NCBI RefSeq assembly: GCF_023347275.1
Contig: NZ_CP094468.1
Coordinates: 2,666,001 to 2,730,000, forward strand
DNA length: 64,000 nt
From: Faecalibacterium sp. I3-3-89
Lineage (GTDB): Bacteria > Bacillota > Clostridia > Oscillospirales > Ruminococcaceae
Reading direction: 5' to 3'
Below the pieces are notes generated by a model, which saw nothing but the letters and a program-made list of their open reading frames with translations, searched no databases and was not told the origin of the DNA. The translations under genes and the position numbers were made by a program. Shown piece after piece: positions 61,904-64,000 of the stretch (position 1 is its first letter; each line of letters starts with the position of its first letter).

Positions 61904-63508
61904 ATGGCAAAGTTAGATCTGAGCAAGTATGGTATCACCGGCACGACCGAGATCGTGTACAACCCCTCTTATGAGCAGCTGTTCAACGAGGAGACCAAGC
62001 CCGAGCTGGAAGGCTACGAGAAGGGTCAGGTCAGCGAGCTGGGCGCTGTCAACGTCATGACCGGCATCTACACCGGCCGCTCCCCCAAGGATAAGTTCAT
62101 CGTCATGGACGAGAACTCCAAGGACACCGTGTGGTGGACTTCCGACGAGTACAAGAACGACAACCACCCCGCTTCTCAGGAAGCATGGGAGGCCGTGAAG
62201 GAGATCGCCAAGAAGGAGCTTTCCAACAAGCGCCTGTACGTCGTCGATGCTTTCTGCGGTGCCAACAAGGACACCCGCATGGCCGTCCGCTTCATCATGG
62301 AAGTGGCCTGGCAGGCACATTTCGTCACCAATATGTTCATCAAGCCCACCGCTGAGGAGCTGGCAAACTTCGAGCCTGATTTCGTGGTCTACAACGCTTC
62401 CAAGGCCAAGGTCGAGAACTACAAGGAGCTGGGCCTGAACTCTGAGACTGCTGTCCTGTTCAACATCACCAGCAAGGAGCAGGTCATCGTCAACACCTGG
62501 TACGGCGGCGAGATGAAGAAGGGTATGTTCTCCATGATGAACTACTTCCTGCCGCTGAAGGGCATCGCTTCCATGCACTGCTCTGCCAACACCGATATGG
62601 AGGGCAAGAACACTGCCATCTTCTTCGGTCTGTCCGGCACCGGCAAGACCACCCTGTCCACCGACCCCAAGCGCCTGCTCATCGGTGATGACGAGCACGG
62701 CTGGGACGACAACGGCGTCTTCAACTTCGAGGGCGGCTGCTACGCAAAGGTCATCAATCTGGACAAGGACTCCGAGCCTGACATCTACAACGCCATCAAG
62801 CGCAACGCTCTGCTGGAGAACGTCACTCTGGACGCCGAGGGCCACATCGATTTCGCCGATAAGAGCGTGACCGAGAACACCCGCGTCTCCTACCCCATCG
62901 ACCATATCCAGAACATCGTGCGCCCCATCTCTTCTGCTCCCGCTGCCAAGAACGTCATCTTCCTGTCTGCGGATGCATTCGGCGTCCTGCCCCCGGTCTC
63001 CATCCTGACCCCGGAGCAGACCCAGTACTACTTCCTGTCCGGCTTTACCGCAAAGCTGGCCGGCACCGAGCGCGGCATCACCGAGCCTACCCCCACCTTC
63101 TCTGCCTGCTTCGGTCAGGCCTTCCTCGAGCTGCACCCCACCAAGTACGCTGAGGAGCTGGTCAAGAAGATGCAGAAGAGCGGCGCCAAGGCTTATCTGG
63201 TCAACACCGGCTGGAACGGCACCGGCAAGCGCATCTCCATCAAGGATACCCGCGGCATCATCGACGCCATCCTGAGCGGTGCCATCAACGAGGCTCCCAC
63301 CAAGAAGATCCCCTACTTCGACTTTGAGGTCCCCACCGCTCTGCCCGGTGTTGACCCCGCCATCCTCGACCCCCGCGACACCTATGCAGATGCCGCTCAG
63401 TGGGAAGAGAAGGCCAAGGATCTGGCTGGCCGCTTCATCAAGAACTTCGCAAAGTACGAGGGCAACGAGCACGGCAAGGCTCTGGTCTCTGCCGGCCCCC
63501 AGCTGTAA
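61904..63508 (+). CDS. pckA: Phosphoenolpyruvate carboxykinase (ATP)
   Basis: 534 residues. [12 protein letters not shown], the P-loop [22 protein letters not shown] (metal site) and [17 protein letters not shown] are conserved. Interconverts oxaloacetate and PEP plus CO2; in gut fermenters it often runs toward oxaloacetate. Full length, monocistronic, terminator after it. Confidence 0.97.
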   Translation: MAKLDLSKYGITGTTEIVYNPSYEQLFNEETKPELEGYEKGQVSELGAVNVMTGIYTGRSPKDKFIVMDENSKDTVWWTSDEYKNDNHPASQEAWEAVKEIAKKELSNKRLYVVDAFCGANKDTRMAVRFIMEVAWQAHFVTNMFIKPTAEELANFEPDFVVYNASKAKVENYKELGLNSETAVLFNITSKEQVIVNTWYGGEMKKGMFSMMNYFLPLKGIASMHCSANTDMEGKNTAIFFGLSGTGKTTLSTDPKRLLIGDDEHGWDDNGVFNFEGGCYAKVINLDKDSEPDIYNAIKRNALLENVTLDAEGHIDFADKSVTENTRVSYPIDHIQNIVRPISSAPAAKNVIFLSADAFGVLPPVSILTPEQTQYYFLSGFTAKLAGTERGITEPTPTFSACFGQAFLELHPTKYAEELVKKMQKSGAKAYLVNTGWNGTGKRISIKDTRGIIDAILSGAINEAPTKKIPYFDFEVPTALPGVDPAILDPRDTYADAAQWEEKAKDLAGRFIKNFAKYEGNEHGKALVSAGPQL

Positions 63509-63544
63509 GCTGACAGCGCCTCTTACATAAGGCCATAAAATCAA

Positions 63545-63587
63545 AACCCATCCGGTTTCCCGCAAAAAGGAAGTCGGATGGGTTTTT
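63545..63587 (+). terminator. pckA terminator
   Basis: AACCCATCCG / CGGATGGGTTTTT hairpin with a 20-nt loop. Confidence 0.85.
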
Positions 63588-63588
63588 C

Positions 63589-63736
63589 TTGTAATTCATC
63601 TCGTTTTATGGTACTCTAATGCGATGTGAATGATCTCACGGGATGTCTTTCGGGACAGACCTCGAGCGAAACATTATTCCAAAAGCAAAAAAGATTGACC
63701 GCCTCTGTTCCCCAACGGATCGGTCAATCTTTTTTA
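63589..63736 (+). ncRNA. Candidate small RNA
   Basis: TTGTAA (63589-63594) and TACTCT (63612-63617), spacer 17, then ~65 bases and a strong intrinsic terminator, AAAAAAGATTGACCG / CGGTCAATCTTTTTT (63687-63735). No ORF or upstream gene explains the terminator. Internal hairpin GATGTCTTTCGGGACAGAC at 63642-63660. Confidence 0.4.
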
Positions 63737-63931
63737 ACTAGATGCCGGTAAGGAGCTGACCATTTTGCAGGCAGTGCCTTTTCCTTATTTTTAGTATAGT
63801 GGCATCTCCCCTTTTTGTCAAGCATCTCTCTTCTCCAAAAAATGACCGATCCTATTTTTTTTTTGCAAAAATCTGTTATACTGAACCCAGCTTCTGCCCT
63901 GCGGCAGGAAGCATAGAGGGGGATATTGCAT

Positions 63932-64000
63932 ATGAAAAAAGCAACGGTCAACGACTACTTCCGACATCACTGGATGAAGCTCATGCTCTTCGCGCTCTTT
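63932..64000 (+). CDS. Start of a gene cut by the window edge
   Basis: 23 codons, MKKATVNDYFRHHWMKLMLF..., with GAGGGGG upstream. A charged start followed by a hydrophobic stretch suggests a membrane protein; nothing more can be said. Confidence 0.6.
   Translation, partial: MKKATVNDYFRHHWMKLMLFALF

Noticed and set aside
61913-63565. 550-codon frame antisense to pckA
   Set aside because: Shadow of a highly conserved gene; no RBS or domain.
1-64000. CRISPR array
   Set aside because: No regularly spaced repeat series seen; only the repeats listed.

Overview
The window looks like a chromosome segment of a GC-rich, low-oxygen gut Clostridium relative. Faecalibacterium or a close Oscillospiraceae/Ruminococcaceae genus is my best guess. 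The reasons are Firmicutes-style ribosome binding sites (AGGAGG-like) and RNA switches (T-box, glycine riboswitch), Rnf subunits, ATP-dependent PEP carboxykinase and a Bce-type peptide-resistance operon, all in strongly GC-biased coding DNA. The genus is an inference and was not tested by search.

Left part (1-39.96 kb) is ordinary chromosome. In order: the end of a flavoprotein gene; a sodium/alanine-type symporter behind a glycine riboswitch; a MocR-type regulator divergent from an ECF vitamin transporter subunit, the regulator having lost its PLP lysine; a long leftward operon rpe-rnfD-rnfE-rnfA-DUF4015-DUF1015-DEAD helicase-rlmA; an OmpR-type two-component system; a leftward ridA-cyuA-DAACS operon for cysteine/serine use, facing a YheO/DauR-like regulator; ychF; a 0.8 kb repeat-rich gene desert; mtnN, malQ, an AlaX editing enzyme, trmB and membrane genes; a dhuD/dhuI pair for unsaturated uronate use; an ammonium transporter-PII fusion broken by an internal deletion; a CLC-type channel; and a T-box-controlled thrS.

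Middle (about 40.00-59.21 kb) is a 19.2 kb integrative mobilizable element. It sits inside the loop of what was one bidirectional terminator between convergent thrS and trpS: the left terminator arm lies after thrS and the right arm after trpS. Its ends carry 23-bp inverted repeats (20/23 identical). It encodes a large serine recombinase, a MobV relaxase with its oriT, a CHC2 zinc-finger primase and a P4-type helicase/primase, several accessory proteins, an IS200-type insertion and a BceABRS-like peptide-resistance operon.

Nested inside it (44.78-48.36 kb) is a second, 3.6 kb element. It splits the bceB-like permease gene and has its own serine recombinase, a TnpW-like protein and yjdF behind a probable azaaromatic riboswitch. 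It has no relaxase or replication gene. Instead it carries an oriT almost identical to the one upstream of the outer element's relaxase, a second pMV158-like nick region, and GTACG palindromes resembling those beside the outer element's primase genes. It therefore looks like a satellite that can use its host element's transfer machinery. This is the most interesting system in the window.

Right part (59.2-64 kb) returns to chromosome: trpS, tRNA-Asn, tRNA-Glu, a papain-fold lipoprotein-type hydrolase, pckA, a candidate small RNA and the start of a further gene cut by the window edge.
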